From Gammaproteobacteria bacterium (GTDB lineage Bacteria > Pseudomonadota > Gammaproteobacteria > SURF-13), in the NCBI GenBank assembly GCA_016195665.1, contig JACPZD010000036.1, positions 62,001 to 126,000 on the forward strand: a DNA stretch of 64,000 bases, written 5' to 3'. How positions within the stretch are numbered: position 1 is the first letter of the stretch; each line of letters begins with the position of its first letter. Made by a program: the position numbers and the translations under genes. The notes below the pieces were generated by a model. It was not told the origin of the DNA and did no database searches. It saw nothing but the letters and a program-made list of their open reading frames with translations. Shown in pieces: positions 41,832 to 51,762 of the stretch.

Positions 41832-43001
41832 TCAAAGTTCTCTCGCCCTGGGCAGATAGACTACATCGGGCTGATCTACATGACTCAGTTGCTCAACCAA
41901 TCTCTTCGCAAGCACCTCGGGCGTTCCGTTAAAGCTCACCAAGCCGGCTTTGCGCGCATGATCGGGCATACTGGAGATAAGACAGCTCTCCGCATCCTGC
42001 GCCCATACTACTCCGCCGTGTTCGACAATACTCTGCGCCCCCCTCAATCCGTCGTTGCCCATGCCGCTGAAGATGACGGCCCCGGCGTGACGGCCGAAGC
42101 GTTGTGCGACGTTGGTCATGATGGCGTCAATGGAAGGCCGGTAGAGCCGGTCGTCCTGGGTAAAGGGTTTGAGTTCAAGTTGCCCCTCGGCATTGATGAC
42201 CAGATCCTCTTCGACCGGCGCCAGCACCACTTGATGATGACGCAGGCTGTGACCCGACTGAGCGGGTATCACTTGGAATGCGGCAGTGGAATCGAGTTGC
42301 TGCGCCAACAGCGTGGCAAAACCCGTCCCGATATGTTGCGCCAGCACAAATGCGATCGGCAGTTCAACGGGGATGGCGTTCAAAAAACTTTTCACCGCCT
42401 GCGGACCGCCGATCGAGGCGCCCAGCACCCATACCCGCAGAACCCCGGCATTCGATACCGGCATCTTCGGCGCAGCCGGTTTACCGATTGGACGTAGCGG
42501 TTCCGGCGCGGGCGTGAACTGCACCGGTTCCGGCACGGACGCCGGTTGTTCTGCGGGTGCTGTTGCGGCAGCCTCGTCTTTAATGGCCTTGGCTTGCCGA
42601 TGATGCACAACTAAAGCCACCAGCTTCTGGGCGAGCCTGCGGCCCCAATCGCCGTGATGGGCGGCGGCGATGATATGGGTGGAGGCGCTGTCGTTAAACA
42701 GGACCGGCAGATCGAATCGCTCCAGCAACTGGTCGAGAAAATCCTGCTCCGACATACAGGGATGTATTAGTGTCGTGGGAGGCAGGACGCCGGGAGCGAC
42801 CGCCTCGGTCTCGTCATCCAGGTCCAGCAGCAACACGTCCGCGCCCGTCCGGCTGAGCTTGCTCAGAAATTCTTCGCACGGTGGTTCGTTAATCACCACC
42901 TCAAGCCCGCCCTTTTCCACCAGGGATTGCAGGTTGGTGCGCTGGCGTTCCTGGGCGGAGGCGATGGCGACGCGCAGTTTTTTTCCAGAGGCGCCGCTCA
43001 T
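41832..43001 (-). CDS. chpB: Chemotaxis methylesterase ChpB (CheB)
   Basis: Protein of 389 residues. N-terminal REC-like domain without the usual phospho-acceptor layout (LRVAIASAQERQRTNLQSL); C-terminal CheB methylesterase with nucleophile Ser in GASIGGPQAVK, His in LAQHIGTGFA and Asp in FSGMGNDGLRGA. It removes methyl groups from PilJ glutamates. A 17-residue segment (VAPGVLPPTTLIHPCMS, residues 68-84) is encoded by one copy of the 51-bp repeat and lies in the REC-like domain. It begins 2 bases after chpA ends. Confidence 0.9.
   Translation of the reverse strand: MSGASGKKLRVAIASAQERQRTNLQSLVEKGGLEVVINEPPCEEFLSKLSRTGADVLLLDLDDETEAVAPGVLPPTTLIHPCMSEQDFLDQLLERFDLPVLFNDSASTHIIAAAHHGDWGRRLAQKLVALVVHHRQAKAIKDEAAATAPAEQPASVPEPVQFTPAPEPLRPIGKPAAPKMPVSNAGVLRVWVLGASIGGPQAVKSFLNAIPVELPIAFVLAQHIGTGFATLLAQQLDSTAAFQVIPAQSGHSLRHHQVVLAPVEEDLVINAEGQLELKPFTQDDRLYRPSIDAIMTNVAQRFGRHAGAVIFSGMGNDGLRGAQSIVEHGGVVWAQDAESCLISSMPDHARKAGLVSFNGTPEVLAKRLVEQLSHVDQPDVVYLPRAREL
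42750..42800 (-). repeat. In-gene 51-bp repeat in chpB
   Basis: Full 51-base unit ending GGACGCCGGGAGCGAC on the + strand, opposite in orientation to the TPM copies. It adds exactly 17 codons to chpB and reads VAPGVLPPTTL. Confidence 0.9.
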
Positions 43002-43003
43002 GG

Positions 43004-46000
43004 CTAATGGAGTGTGGCGATCCGGCCGCCGACCAGGCTGTCAATGTTCTTCAACAACTCGCTTTCCTGGTAAGGCTTACCCATGTAGCTGTTCACGCCG
43101 ATCTGCATGGCGCGCTCACGGTGCTTTTCACCGGTGCGGGAGGTAATCATGATGATGGGGATGTGCTTGAGCCGCGGTTCATTGCGGATCAGGGTGGCGA
43201 GTTCATAGCCGTCCATGCGCGGCATTTCGATGTCCAGCAACATGACGTCGGGGATGTGCTCTTGCAGCAAGGCTACCGCATCCACGCCGTCTTTGGCCGC
43301 CAGCACCTGGATATTATGGCGCTCCAGCAGCCGGGTGGTGACCTTGCGCACGGTGATGGAGTCATCCACCACCATCACCGTCATTATGCCCGTGGATGCG
43401 GGCGCCGCCGGCTCCGCGACGGCCTGCTCCGTGGTGCGCATCATGCCGAGGCGCACCAGGGCGGGAATATCCAGAATCAACACCACGCGGCCGTCGCCAA
43501 GTATGGTGGCGCCGGTGATGCCGCGCACCGTACTGATCTGCGGGCCGACCGACTTCACTACGATCTCGCGGCTGCCCATGATGGCCTCGACTTGCAACGT
43601 CACATAGTGATCGCCCGCGCGCATCATCAACATGGGTAATTTTCTGCGCGGGCCTGGCAGATAGGGGTGGGCGGTGCCCAGCAGCGTGCCCAGATGCATG
43701 AAGGTGTAACCCCGCCCGTCCATCCTGTAGGTCGCACCCGGCTGGGCGTGAAACTCTTCCAACTCTTCATGCGTGACGCGCGTAATGCGTTCGATGCTGG
43801 TGAGCGGAATAGCGAATACGTCCTCGCCGACATGCACCAGCAGCGCCTGGTTCACCGAAAGCGAGAGCGGCAAGCGCAGCGTGAAGGTGGCGCCCTGGCC
43901 CGGCTTGAAGCCGATATCGAGCGTCCCGCCCAGTTGCTTCACTTCGCTGTTCACCACATCCATGCCCACGCCGCGGCCGGAAATCTGGGTGATCTCCGAG
44001 ACGGTGCTGAAGCCCGGCTCCAGGATAAACTGGATCACCTCGTTATCCGTCATATCGGCGCTCTTGCTCAGCAGGCTGCGTTCGTGCGCCTTCTTGCGGA
44101 TGGCGGCGACGTTGAGGCCGGCGCCGTCGTCGCTGATTCGTATCGCTATATCCGTGCCTTGCCGCTCCACGCGCAAGGTGATCGTACCGGTTTCAGGCTT
44201 GCCGGCGGCGCGGCGCGCCTTGGCCGGCTCAACGCCGTGGTCAACCGCATTACGCAGCAGATGTTCCAGACTGGGCACAATCCTGTCCAGCACCGTTCTG
44301 TCCGTCTCGACCTCGGCGCCGAACACGCGCAACTCCACCAGTTTTCCCAAGTCGTGCGCGACCTGCCGGACGATGCGCCGCATGCGCGGCATGACCACGG
44401 CGAATTGCACCATGCGGGTGCTCATCAAACCCTGTTGCAGATCTGTATTGATGCGGGATTGCTGCAACAGCAGGGTCTCCGACTCGCGCGTCAGATTCTG
44501 GAGCTGACCTTCCACATTTTCTAGGTCGTTGACACCCTCGATCAAGCTGCGTGACAGTTGTTGTATGGAGGAAAAGCGATCGAACTCGAGCGGGTCGAAC
44601 TCTTCGTCCTGGCGTCCTGTCTCGGCGTAGCGGAACAGGATTTGCGCCTCGGTTTCGATCTCGAGCTTGCGGAGTTGCGCGCGCAATCGCGCCACGACCT
44701 GATCCATTTCCGACAGGTTGTACTTGAATGAGCCGATCTGTTGTTCCAGACGCGAGCGCGAGATACTGATCTCGCCCGCGAAATTCACCATGTTGTCGAG
44801 CAGATCGGCGCGCACCCTGATCTGCTCATGCTGGATGCGCGACAGATGGCGATGCTCTTCCTCGGCAGGTTCGAACTCCTCCTGCTCTCCGACCGCTTCG
44901 GCCGGCGCTGCCCCCGGCGTCCTGCCTCCCGCGACATCAGTACGTCCCTGTACGTCATCGGGCTGCTCCGCCACAGGTTCGAGTTCGGCCGTCTTAACCG
45001 GCGCGGGGGCGGTCTCCGGCTGCTCGGGGAGCTGCCCTGGGGGATGGCCGTCAATCAGGCCCTGGATGTGGGCGATCAACTCGGGCGCCGGCGGGATCGG
45101 CAGGTTGGCGGCGGCGAGATCGAGCATCTGCAACAGCCTATCCTGGGTCTGCTGCATAAGCACCGGGAGTTGCGGCGAGACGGGCAGGTGGCCGTCCACG
45201 ATCGCCGTGATGAGGGATTCCAGGCTATGACTGAGATCTCCCATCGCGGTGATAGCCGCCATGCGTGCGCCGCCCTTCAGGGTGTGTAATTGCCGTCGCA
45301 ACTCCTCCATCAAATCCTCGTTGGACGGATCGGCGCTCCATTGTTGCAGAGTGATCTCGCAGGCCTCCAGTATCTCTTTGCCTTCTTCGAGAAATACCTC
45401 GACGACTTCACTGTCCTTTTCAGCCGCGGCGGACTCACTGAACCGGTTCATCACCGCCGGAGCAGGTCTCTCCTGCGACGTATAGGGAAGAGCGACAGCG
45501 AAGGGTTCTATTAGTGTCGCAGGAGGCAGGATGCCGGGAGCGCCTTCGATGGCGTTCAACTGATGCGCCAGCTCAACCTCATACAAGGCCGATATGTCGG
45601 CCATCAACGCCGTGTTGTTCGGCCAGGAAAACTTGGGATCCTTGAGCGCCGCGATGGTTTCTTTAGTGAAGGCAATGGTGCGGCGGAACAGGTCAATGAT
45701 TTGCGGCGTGATGACGGTTTGGTTGGCGCTCAACGATTTGACATATTTTTCCAGCAGACCCGCAGGCGCGGCGATGTCTGGCACGCCCGCCATGCTGGCG
45801 CTGCCGTGCAGCGTATGCAGGGTGCGGCTCAATGCATCGGTGACGCGGCACTCGGTCGCTCCCGGCGTCCTGCCTCCCGCGACACTAGTAGTACCCTTCG
45901 CTGTCGCTCTTCCCTGTACGTCGGCATCCTGGGCGATGCACTGGTCAATGAATGTCTGAATCTTGTCGAGATGCCCGGCCGCCTCTTTACCGAAGATTTC

Positions 46001-48619
46001 AAGCAGCAATGTATCCATCTGCGGCTCTACTTCGCGCGCCGGTCTGACAATAACCTCCGGCGCGACCACCCCCTGGCTCAAGGTCACGCTGTCGCTGGGA
46101 AGCTGCACTATCGGCGACGGAGCGGCAGGCGCCTCTACAGGCTGCGGAGCAGGTCGCTCCCGGCTTCCTGCCTCCCGCGACATTAGTACGTCCGTGTACG
46201 TCACGAGACCGCCGGGCTGGCTCATCGCCCTGGCCTGATCCATCATGGCCTGGATGTCCAGGGCGGGCGGGGCGCCTCCCTTGAAATGCTCGACGAGCTG
46301 CGGCAATGCCGCCTGCGCCCGCTCGATCAGATCAATGACGGCCTGATGAGCCGGCACGGTATTGTCTATCACCCGGTTGAGCATGTTCTCGAAGGCCCAC
46401 GCGAATTCACCGATGGCGGTGGCGCCTACCATACGCCCGCTGCCCTTCAAGGTGTGGAACGAACGCCGGATGACGGTCAAGGCCTCGTGATCCTCGGGAT
46501 TCTTCTGCCAGACGGGGAAATGCGCGGCGATGGTGTCCATCTCCTCTCCCGCCTCCTCAAGAAAGATCTCGATGATCTCGTCGTCTATATCCGCGGGACG
46601 GGCGGCGGGTGTGGTGAGCGCTGACGGCGGGGCCGCCTCGGCCTGTTCCGAGGTATAGGGAAGAGCGGCAGCGAAGGGTTCTACTAGTGTCGCGGGAGGC
46701 AGGACGCCGGGAGCGACCGCAGGCGGCTCGGGTCCGGCGCCGGCCTCGGCCTGGATCCCGGCCGCCGGGGCCAATTCAATAGATTCCGGCGCAGGCGCGG
46801 AGACTTCATCCGCGACCAAGGCGTGCGTCTCTCCAAACAGGTCACTGGGCGCCAACGCCTCTGCTGCTGCGGGGGGCTGTTCGCCGGCATCGGTGAAGCT
46901 GAGCTGGCGCACGCTCTGCTGGGCCATATTAAGAATGGCCTCGCGATCGCTCCGCCCTTCGTCCAGCGCCTCCAGATAGTATTCGACACTGCTGATCACA
47001 TCGGCCAGGTTATCCAACTGGTGCTGGCTGGGGATGATCTTGCGCTCGATCAGATCCTCGGTGATACGTTCCTTACAATCGGACAGGATCTCGGCGGAAC
47101 GGGTCTCGGACACTACCTGCAAGGCGCCGATGATCTGGTTGAGCAGGGCCGGTACATGCACCAGCAGGTGATGCTGCATGGGCGTCACGATAAACGCCGT
47201 GATGGATTCCTTCACCCGCGAGAGATCGGCCTTGATCTCCTTGACGACCGTCGAGAAGAGCTGCCGGTATTCCGCGCTGCTGAGCAAATTTTCACTGTCG
47301 GCCGGCGCCGGACTTGCGCCGCTTTGCACGGCGAAGCGATCCTCCGCCGCGCGCGGTTCCTCTTTACCCAGGGCATCGAGAGAAGACTCTACATACAGCA
47401 AGGCGCCGGCCATCTCCATCAGCGCCGCCTCATCAACCGGTGCATCGCCTTGCACCATCTCCTTGAGTAGGTTGACCTGATTGAGAATCCGTTTGCGGGC
47501 GAGCCCCAGGCCCAGCATGCCGACGGTGTCGGCGATTTGCCGCAGCGGCTCTTCCAGCGACTGCAACTCACTGTTGACCGGCAACTCGCTGCGTACAAAG
47601 ATATCCAGGGTATCCTTGACGCGGGACAGATCCTCGCGGATCACCGCCGAGACGGTGCGCAACAGTTCGAGATTGGGACCGGCCAGACTGGTGCGGGCCT
47701 GCTCGATCTCGTCTTCCCTGGGCAGCAGGGCGTCGAGATCGAAGGCGTATTTCAAGCCGAGCACCCGCGCGCCGGCCGAGGTGGCTTGGGCCACGTAATA
47801 GAGCATGTTCTTCAACAACTCGCGCGGCGGATGGGCGATCAGTTCCTCTTCGCCGCCGTCAATCAGACGCTTGACCTGACGATCCACCTGTCCCAGCAAG
47901 AGCTTCACGGAGACGCTCGGCTCCAGGCCGTTTTCCAGCAGAGCCTCGATCAGGCCGTGGGTCACCCACCATAGTTGCACCACCGCGCCCTGGCTGGACG
48001 CCTCATCCAGACGCTGGATGACCTTGTTCAATTCCTTGAGATGCTGCATGGCGGCCGGCGTGCGGTACCAGTGGACCAGACTGCGTTGATAGGCGCTGCG
48101 CTGCCGCCGCGCCACCGCGCGGATATCCGGCTGGCCCTGAACGACCAGCTCCAAGGCCGGGCGCGCTGGCGGCGCGATGCTGAGGTCGGGGGCGAACAGC
48201 GCGCCCTGCGAGAGCAGGTTCTGACCGCGCGCCGCGCGCAGGTCATTCAACAACGGCAGCAGCACCAGGGGCGTATCCTGCTGATGGCCGCTCTGCAGGC
48301 GCTCCAGGTAATTGGGCAGTTGCAGGATGGCGCGCATCAGGACTTCATAGGCGTCGTCGCGCTGCTGAATTTCTTCCCTGGCCAGGGCCTCCGCGAGGTG
48401 TTCCATCTCTTCGGCGAGCATGGCCGCGCCATACAGCTCGATCATCTGCAGGGTGCCGTGCACCTGGTGCAGATGGGTCACGCAAAAACGCATCTGCGCG
48501 CTGTCGTGTGGATTGAGCACAAAGGCCTCTAGGGCGTGCCGCGCCTCGGCGAGGCTCTGATCAATCTCGCCCTTGACCCATTTCAGGGTGCCGTAATCAA
48601 TGAGCGCGGCGGGATTCAT
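43004..48619 (-). CDS. chpA: Hybrid histidine kinase ChpA with several Hpt domains
   Basis: Protein of 1871 residues, the kinase of the type IV pilus chemosensory array. FimL-like N-terminal Hpt-related region (HQVHGTLQM near residue 51), then canonical Hpt domains with His near 722 (FHTLKGSGRM), 935 (LHTLHGSASM) and 1112 (LHTLKGGARM). Next are the dimerisation and HATPase domain (HLLRNAVDHGVEP, DDGAGLN), a CheW domain (residues about 1600-1730) and a C-terminal receiver with Asp near 1796 (MLLDIEMPRMDG). Pseudomonas ChpA has about eight Hpt-like domains; this one has fewer. ATG 48619 follows AAGGAG and overlaps the pilK stop. Five repeat-encoded segments lie in linkers. Confidence 0.93.
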   Translation of the reverse strand: MNPAALIDYGTLKWVKGEIDQSLAEARHALEAFVLNPHDSAQMRFCVTHLHQVHGTLQMIELYGAAMLAEEMEHLAEALAREEIQQRDDAYEVLMRAILQLPNYLERLQSGHQQDTPLVLLPLLNDLRAARGQNLLSQGALFAPDLSIAPPARPALELVVQGQPDIRAVARRQRSAYQRSLVHWYRTPAAMQHLKELNKVIQRLDEASSQGAVVQLWWVTHGLIEALLENGLEPSVSVKLLLGQVDRQVKRLIDGGEEELIAHPPRELLKNMLYYVAQATSAGARVLGLKYAFDLDALLPREDEIEQARTSLAGPNLELLRTVSAVIREDLSRVKDTLDIFVRSELPVNSELQSLEEPLRQIADTVGMLGLGLARKRILNQVNLLKEMVQGDAPVDEAALMEMAGALLYVESSLDALGKEEPRAAEDRFAVQSGASPAPADSENLLSSAEYRQLFSTVVKEIKADLSRVKESITAFIVTPMQHHLLVHVPALLNQIIGALQVVSETRSAEILSDCKERITEDLIERKIIPSQHQLDNLADVISSVEYYLEALDEGRSDREAILNMAQQSVRQLSFTDAGEQPPAAAEALAPSDLFGETHALVADEVSAPAPESIELAPAAGIQAEAGAGPEPPAVAPGVLPPATLVEPFAAALPYTSEQAEAAPPSALTTPAARPADIDDEIIEIFLEEAGEEMDTIAAHFPVWQKNPEDHEALTVIRRSFHTLKGSGRMVGATAIGEFAWAFENMLNRVIDNTVPAHQAVIDLIERAQAALPQLVEHFKGGAPPALDIQAMMDQARAMSQPGGLVTYTDVLMSREAGSRERPAPQPVEAPAAPSPIVQLPSDSVTLSQGVVAPEVIVRPAREVEPQMDTLLLEIFGKEAAGHLDKIQTFIDQCIAQDADVQGRATAKGTTSVAGGRTPGATECRVTDALSRTLHTLHGSASMAGVPDIAAPAGLLEKYVKSLSANQTVITPQIIDLFRRTIAFTKETIAALKDPKFSWPNNTALMADISALYEVELAHQLNAIEGAPGILPPATLIEPFAVALPYTSQERPAPAVMNRFSESAAAEKDSEVVEVFLEEGKEILEACEITLQQWSADPSNEDLMEELRRQLHTLKGGARMAAITAMGDLSHSLESLITAIVDGHLPVSPQLPVLMQQTQDRLLQMLDLAAANLPIPPAPELIAHIQGLIDGHPPGQLPEQPETAPAPVKTAELEPVAEQPDDVQGRTDVAGGRTPGAAPAEAVGEQEEFEPAEEEHRHLSRIQHEQIRVRADLLDNMVNFAGEISISRSRLEQQIGSFKYNLSEMDQVVARLRAQLRKLEIETEAQILFRYAETGRQDEEFDPLEFDRFSSIQQLSRSLIEGVNDLENVEGQLQNLTRESETLLLQQSRINTDLQQGLMSTRMVQFAVVMPRMRRIVRQVAHDLGKLVELRVFGAEVETDRTVLDRIVPSLEHLLRNAVDHGVEPAKARRAAGKPETGTITLRVERQGTDIAIRISDDGAGLNVAAIRKKAHERSLLSKSADMTDNEVIQFILEPGFSTVSEITQISGRGVGMDVVNSEVKQLGGTLDIGFKPGQGATFTLRLPLSLSVNQALLVHVGEDVFAIPLTSIERITRVTHEELEEFHAQPGATYRMDGRGYTFMHLGTLLGTAHPYLPGPRRKLPMLMMRAGDHYVTLQVEAIMGSREIVVKSVGPQISTVRGITGATILGDGRVVLILDIPALVRLGMMRTTEQAVAEPAAPASTGIMTVMVVDDSITVRKVTTRLLERHNIQVLAAKDGVDAVALLQEHIPDVMLLDIEMPRMDGYELATLIRNEPRLKHIPIIMITSRTGEKHRERAMQIGVNSYMGKPYQESELLKNIDSLVGGRIATLH
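44907..44957 (+). repeat. In-gene 51-bp repeat in chpA (residues about 1221-1237)
   Basis: 51-base unit in the same orientation as the TPM copies, read as DVQGRTDVAGGRTPGA. It lies after the third canonical Hpt domain, in the linker before the kinase core. Confidence 0.88.
45476..45544 (-). repeat. In-gene 69-bp repeat in chpA (residues about 1026-1048)
   Basis: Long form with 18 extra bases, orientation opposite to the copy at 44907. Read as GAPGILPPATLIEPFAVALPYTS. Linker between the Hpt domains with His935 and His1112. Confidence 0.88.
45855..45923 (+). repeat. In-gene 69-bp repeat in chpA (residues about 899-921)
   Basis: Long form, read as DVQGRATAKGTTSVAGGRTP and on. It lies just before the Hpt with His935. 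Confidence 0.88.
46153..46203 (+). repeat. In-gene 51-bp repeat in chpA (residues about 806-822)
   Basis: Short form, read in a third frame as YTDVLMSREAGSRERP. It lies after the Hpt with His722. Confidence 0.88.
46649..46717 (-). repeat. In-gene 69-bp repeat in chpA (residues about 635-657)
   Basis: Long form, read as VAPGVLPPATLVEPFAAALP and on. It lies before the Hpt with His722. Confidence 0.88.
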
Positions 48620-49512
48620 CAGACACACTCCTTGGAGAGCCCGTCGGCGGCCGTGCTGGAGACATGGCCATTCAGCGCCGGGAGACGCCGGTAGGCAAGG
48701 GTGTTTTCAGACGTGAGCCGCTCCATGCGCGGACTGGACCAATCCGTGACCTCGCCGGGACCGAGCACCAGCACCCCTCCCGGCCGCAGATACTTCATCA
48801 GAATATTAAGAATATCCAGCCGGCGGGAACGATTAAAATAGATCAGCACATTCTGGCAATAGATAATATCCATCTCGCCGAGGGCCGCATGCCGGTCTTC
48901 CACAATGTTCATCTGACTAAAGCAGACCCGTTTGCGCAGAGCCTCGCTCACCTGATATTGCTCCGGTTCTATGGGAATGAAGTAGCGCTGCACAATGGTG
49001 GGGTCCATGCCGATGAACTTGCGGCGGTTATAGACGCCGTGGCGAGCGGTGGTCAGGGCCGAACGGCTGATGTCGGTAGCGGTGACGCTGAGATAATACT
49101 GGACACCCAGCGAGGCGAGATGCTGATCTATGACGATGGCGAGCGAATAGGCCTCCTCGCCGGTGGCGCAGCCCATGCTCCAGGCGTTCACGGACAGCCT
49201 GTCCGCACCCTCCGCCGAGCGCGGCAGACAACGCTCCCGGATCAGGCGCAACGATTCGGGATGCCGGAAAAAGCGTGTCTCGTGGACGGTGAGCCTGTCC
49301 ACCAGGGTCGCCCACTCGACCACCCGGCCCGGCGCCGACACGATCAGATCATAGTAACTCTGATAATCCGGGCAGCCGATTTCACGCATGCGCAGCCCGA
49401 TGCTGGTAACGAGAAACGACTTACGCTCTACGGGTAAACTGGTTCCCGTGCGTTGCTCCAGCAGTTCCGCCCATTGGTAAAACTGCTTGTCGTCCATCTT
49501 CGGCAGGGTCAT
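48619..49512 (-). CDS. pilK: CheR-type methyltransferase PilK
   Basis: SAM-dependent MCP methyltransferase of 297 residues: DRLTVHETRFFRHPESL, WSMGCATGEEAYSLAIV (SAM loop), ATDISRSALTTARHGVY and IIYCQNVLIYFNRSRR. It adds methyl groups to PilJ. Start candidates are 49512 and a Met five codons on; neither has a good ribosome site. It overlaps the chpA start. Confidence 0.92.
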   Translation of the reverse strand: MTLPKMDDKQFYQWAELLEQRTGTSLPVERKSFLVTSIGLRMREIGCPDYQSYYDLIVSAPGRVVEWATLVDRLTVHETRFFRHPESLRLIRERCLPRSAEGADRLSVNAWSMGCATGEEAYSLAIVIDQHLASLGVQYYLSVTATDISRSALTTARHGVYNRRKFIGMDPTIVQRYFIPIEPEQYQVSEALRKRVCFSQMNIVEDRHAALGEMDIIYCQNVLIYFNRSRRLDILNILMKYLRPGGVLVLGPGEVTDWSSPRMERLTSENTLAYRRLPALNGHVSSTAADGLSKECV

Positions 49513-49574
49513 GGCTGGCCACAATCATTAGATACATTTTCCACCGATAGCACTCGCTCACTGGCAACGCTGGC

Positions 49575-51659
49575 CTAACTTGGCAATTTGAAACCCGCGA
49601 CCGACTTGCGCAGATCGTTGGCGAGATCGGCCAGATTGCCGATGGATGCCGCCGTCTCGTTGGAACCGACCGAGGTCTGCGTCGTGACCTCCCGGATCTC
49701 GTTCATCGTGTTCGAAATGGAGGTCGCCCCGAAGGCCTGCTGGCGCGCGGTGTGCGAGATGCTTTGAATCAGTCCGGCGAGCTTGCTGGAGACGCTTTCA
49801 ATCTCTTTCAGCGCCGCACCCGCATCCTGCGCCAGCTTGGCGCCGTTCACCACGCCCGAGGTGCTTTGTTCCATCGAGATGATCGCCTCGTTGGTGTCGG
49901 TTTGAATCGTTTTAACGAGGGCGTCAATCTGTTTGGTGGCGTTGCTGGAACGCTCGGCGAGGCGCTGCACCTCGTCGGCCACCACCGCGAAGCCGCGGCC
50001 CGCCTCACCCGCCATGGCCGCCTGGATGGCGGCATTCAAGGCGAGAATGTTGGTTTGATCGGCGATGTCGTTAATCAACTCGACGATATCGCCGATCTCC
50101 TGTGAGCTTTCACCGAGACGTTTGATGCGCTTGGATGTTTCTTGAATCTGTTCACGGATACTGTCCATGCCCTGGATGGTGTTCTGCACCGCCGTGGCGC
50201 CCTTGCCGGCGATCTCCACCGAGTTTTGCGCCACCGCCGCAGACTCCGCAGCATTGGCGGAGACCTCTTCGATCGAGACCGCCATTTCATTGATCGCCGC
50301 GCTGGTGTCGGTGATCTGCTGGGCTTGGTGGTCACTGGCCTGCGCCAGATGGATGGCCGTGGCCTGGGTCTCCTGGGCGGCCGAAGAAACGTGCACGGTG
50401 ATTTCGTTGATGTTGGTCACCAGGGTGCGCAAGGCGTCAATGGCGTAATTGACGGCGTCCGCGATGGCGCCGGTGATGTCTTCCGTCACTGTCGCGCGTG
50501 CGGTCAAATCACCGTCGGCGAGGTTGGCCATCTCATCCAACAACCGCATGATGGCGGTCTGGTTGCGGCGAATTTCATCGGCGCTGACCGCCAAGCGGGC
50601 CAGTGCGTCGCGACGCAGCTTGTAACCCAGGGTGATGAGCAACACCAGCGCGAAAGCGCCCAGGATATAACCGGTAGTGGCCGAAATCGTGCGGTTACGT
50701 TCTAAACCGGCATAGGCGCTCACCAGGTCAGTGGTATCCTTGAACAGCGCGTCGCTGCTTTCAAACACGTCCTTGGCGGCGTCTTGCACCTTAAACAAAT
50801 CCGGGAATTTTTCCAGAATAAGCAGATCGAGCTGGGTGATGGATCCGAACAGGTCGGCGATTTCATCCAGTCTCTTGCGGGCATCGGGGTCCTCGACGCG
50901 CGTGATCCGGAGCGCCTCGTTACCCGAGCGCATTCCCTCCAGGGCAGTGACAAACGCCGCCGCATCATGGCGGAACAGATCGGCCGCCTGGGCCGCCGCC
51001 TCGGAGCCGCGTCCGCCCTGGAACACCTTGTTGACGTGCGCGGCGATCTGCTGGCTGAGCGCCACCAGACGCCCCGCGACAGCGATATTTCCCTGCTGCG
51101 CCATCAGCCGCGTCATGGCCCTTTCACTTTCCGCCTGAGTCGCTTTCTCCACCGGCGCGCCTTTTTTAATGAGGGCGTCCAGCAGACCCTCCGAGGCCTT
51201 GGTCAATTTGGGGCTTACCTCGTTGATCGTCTTGACGAACTCGGTGGAAGCCTTCACCAACTGCTCGTTGCTCAAGATAACATCGGCGTTGGCGCCATAG
51301 CGCTTCCACTCCTTCTCCACCTTGCCGAGCTGCGACGCCGCGGCATCGGGCGTGGGGGGCAGGCCGGTGAGGGTATTGCCGCCCTTCAGGCGCGAGACAA
51401 TCTGGGCGAACTGGTCGCGCGCGTCCTTCAACTGCGGGAAGGCCTCCGAACGGGTGACGGCCGCCTCGGCGTTTTTGGCGATACGCTGCGACAGCACGCG
51501 CAATTCGCCGGCCAGGCTGATGTATTCCTTATCGTAGTTGGATTGCTGTCCCACATAACCGAAGTTAAGCGCCAGCAGCACAATAAAGGTAACCAGCGCG
51601 CCGATCAGGATTACCAATTCTCGGTCGCGGCCCAGCGTCTTACGAGGGTTTATTTCCAT
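49575..51659 (-). CDS. pilJ: Methyl-accepting chemotaxis protein PilJ
   Basis: Receptor of 694 residues: N-terminal membrane segment ([21 protein letters not shown]), a large periplasmic helical PilJ sensor (two repeats, residues about 50-320), second membrane segment ([17 protein letters not shown], about 335), HAMP, and the cytoplasmic signalling hairpin with [21 protein letters not shown]. It senses signals from type IV pili in Pseudomonas. ATG 51659 follows AGGGAGT. Confidence 0.95.
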   Translation of the reverse strand: MEINPRKTLGRDRELVILIGALVTFIVLLALNFGYVGQQSNYDKEYISLAGELRVLSQRIAKNAEAAVTRSEAFPQLKDARDQFAQIVSRLKGGNTLTGLPPTPDAAASQLGKVEKEWKRYGANADVILSNEQLVKASTEFVKTINEVSPKLTKASEGLLDALIKKGAPVEKATQAESERAMTRLMAQQGNIAVAGRLVALSQQIAAHVNKVFQGGRGSEAAAQAADLFRHDAAAFVTALEGMRSGNEALRITRVEDPDARKRLDEIADLFGSITQLDLLILEKFPDLFKVQDAAKDVFESSDALFKDTTDLVSAYAGLERNRTISATTGYILGAFALVLLITLGYKLRRDALARLAVSADEIRRNQTAIMRLLDEMANLADGDLTARATVTEDITGAIADAVNYAIDALRTLVTNINEITVHVSSAAQETQATAIHLAQASDHQAQQITDTSAAINEMAVSIEEVSANAAESAAVAQNSVEIAGKGATAVQNTIQGMDSIREQIQETSKRIKRLGESSQEIGDIVELINDIADQTNILALNAAIQAAMAGEAGRGFAVVADEVQRLAERSSNATKQIDALVKTIQTDTNEAIISMEQSTSGVVNGAKLAQDAGAALKEIESVSSKLAGLIQSISHTARQQAFGATSISNTMNEIREVTTQTSVGSNETAASIGNLADLANDLRKSVAGFKLPS

Positions 51660-51762
51660 ACATTACTCCCTGCCAACCAACGTTGTCATGTCACCCGCCA
51701 AGCGGGTAACGGTCATCAAATCACTTCGAGCGCCTTGGGGGCGCGATTTTTAGAGATTCCCA

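Noticed and set aside
46145-46205. Repeats in chpA read as a CRISPR-like array
   Set aside because: Spacing is irregular, orientation alternates, and the units are translated; no cas genes are present.
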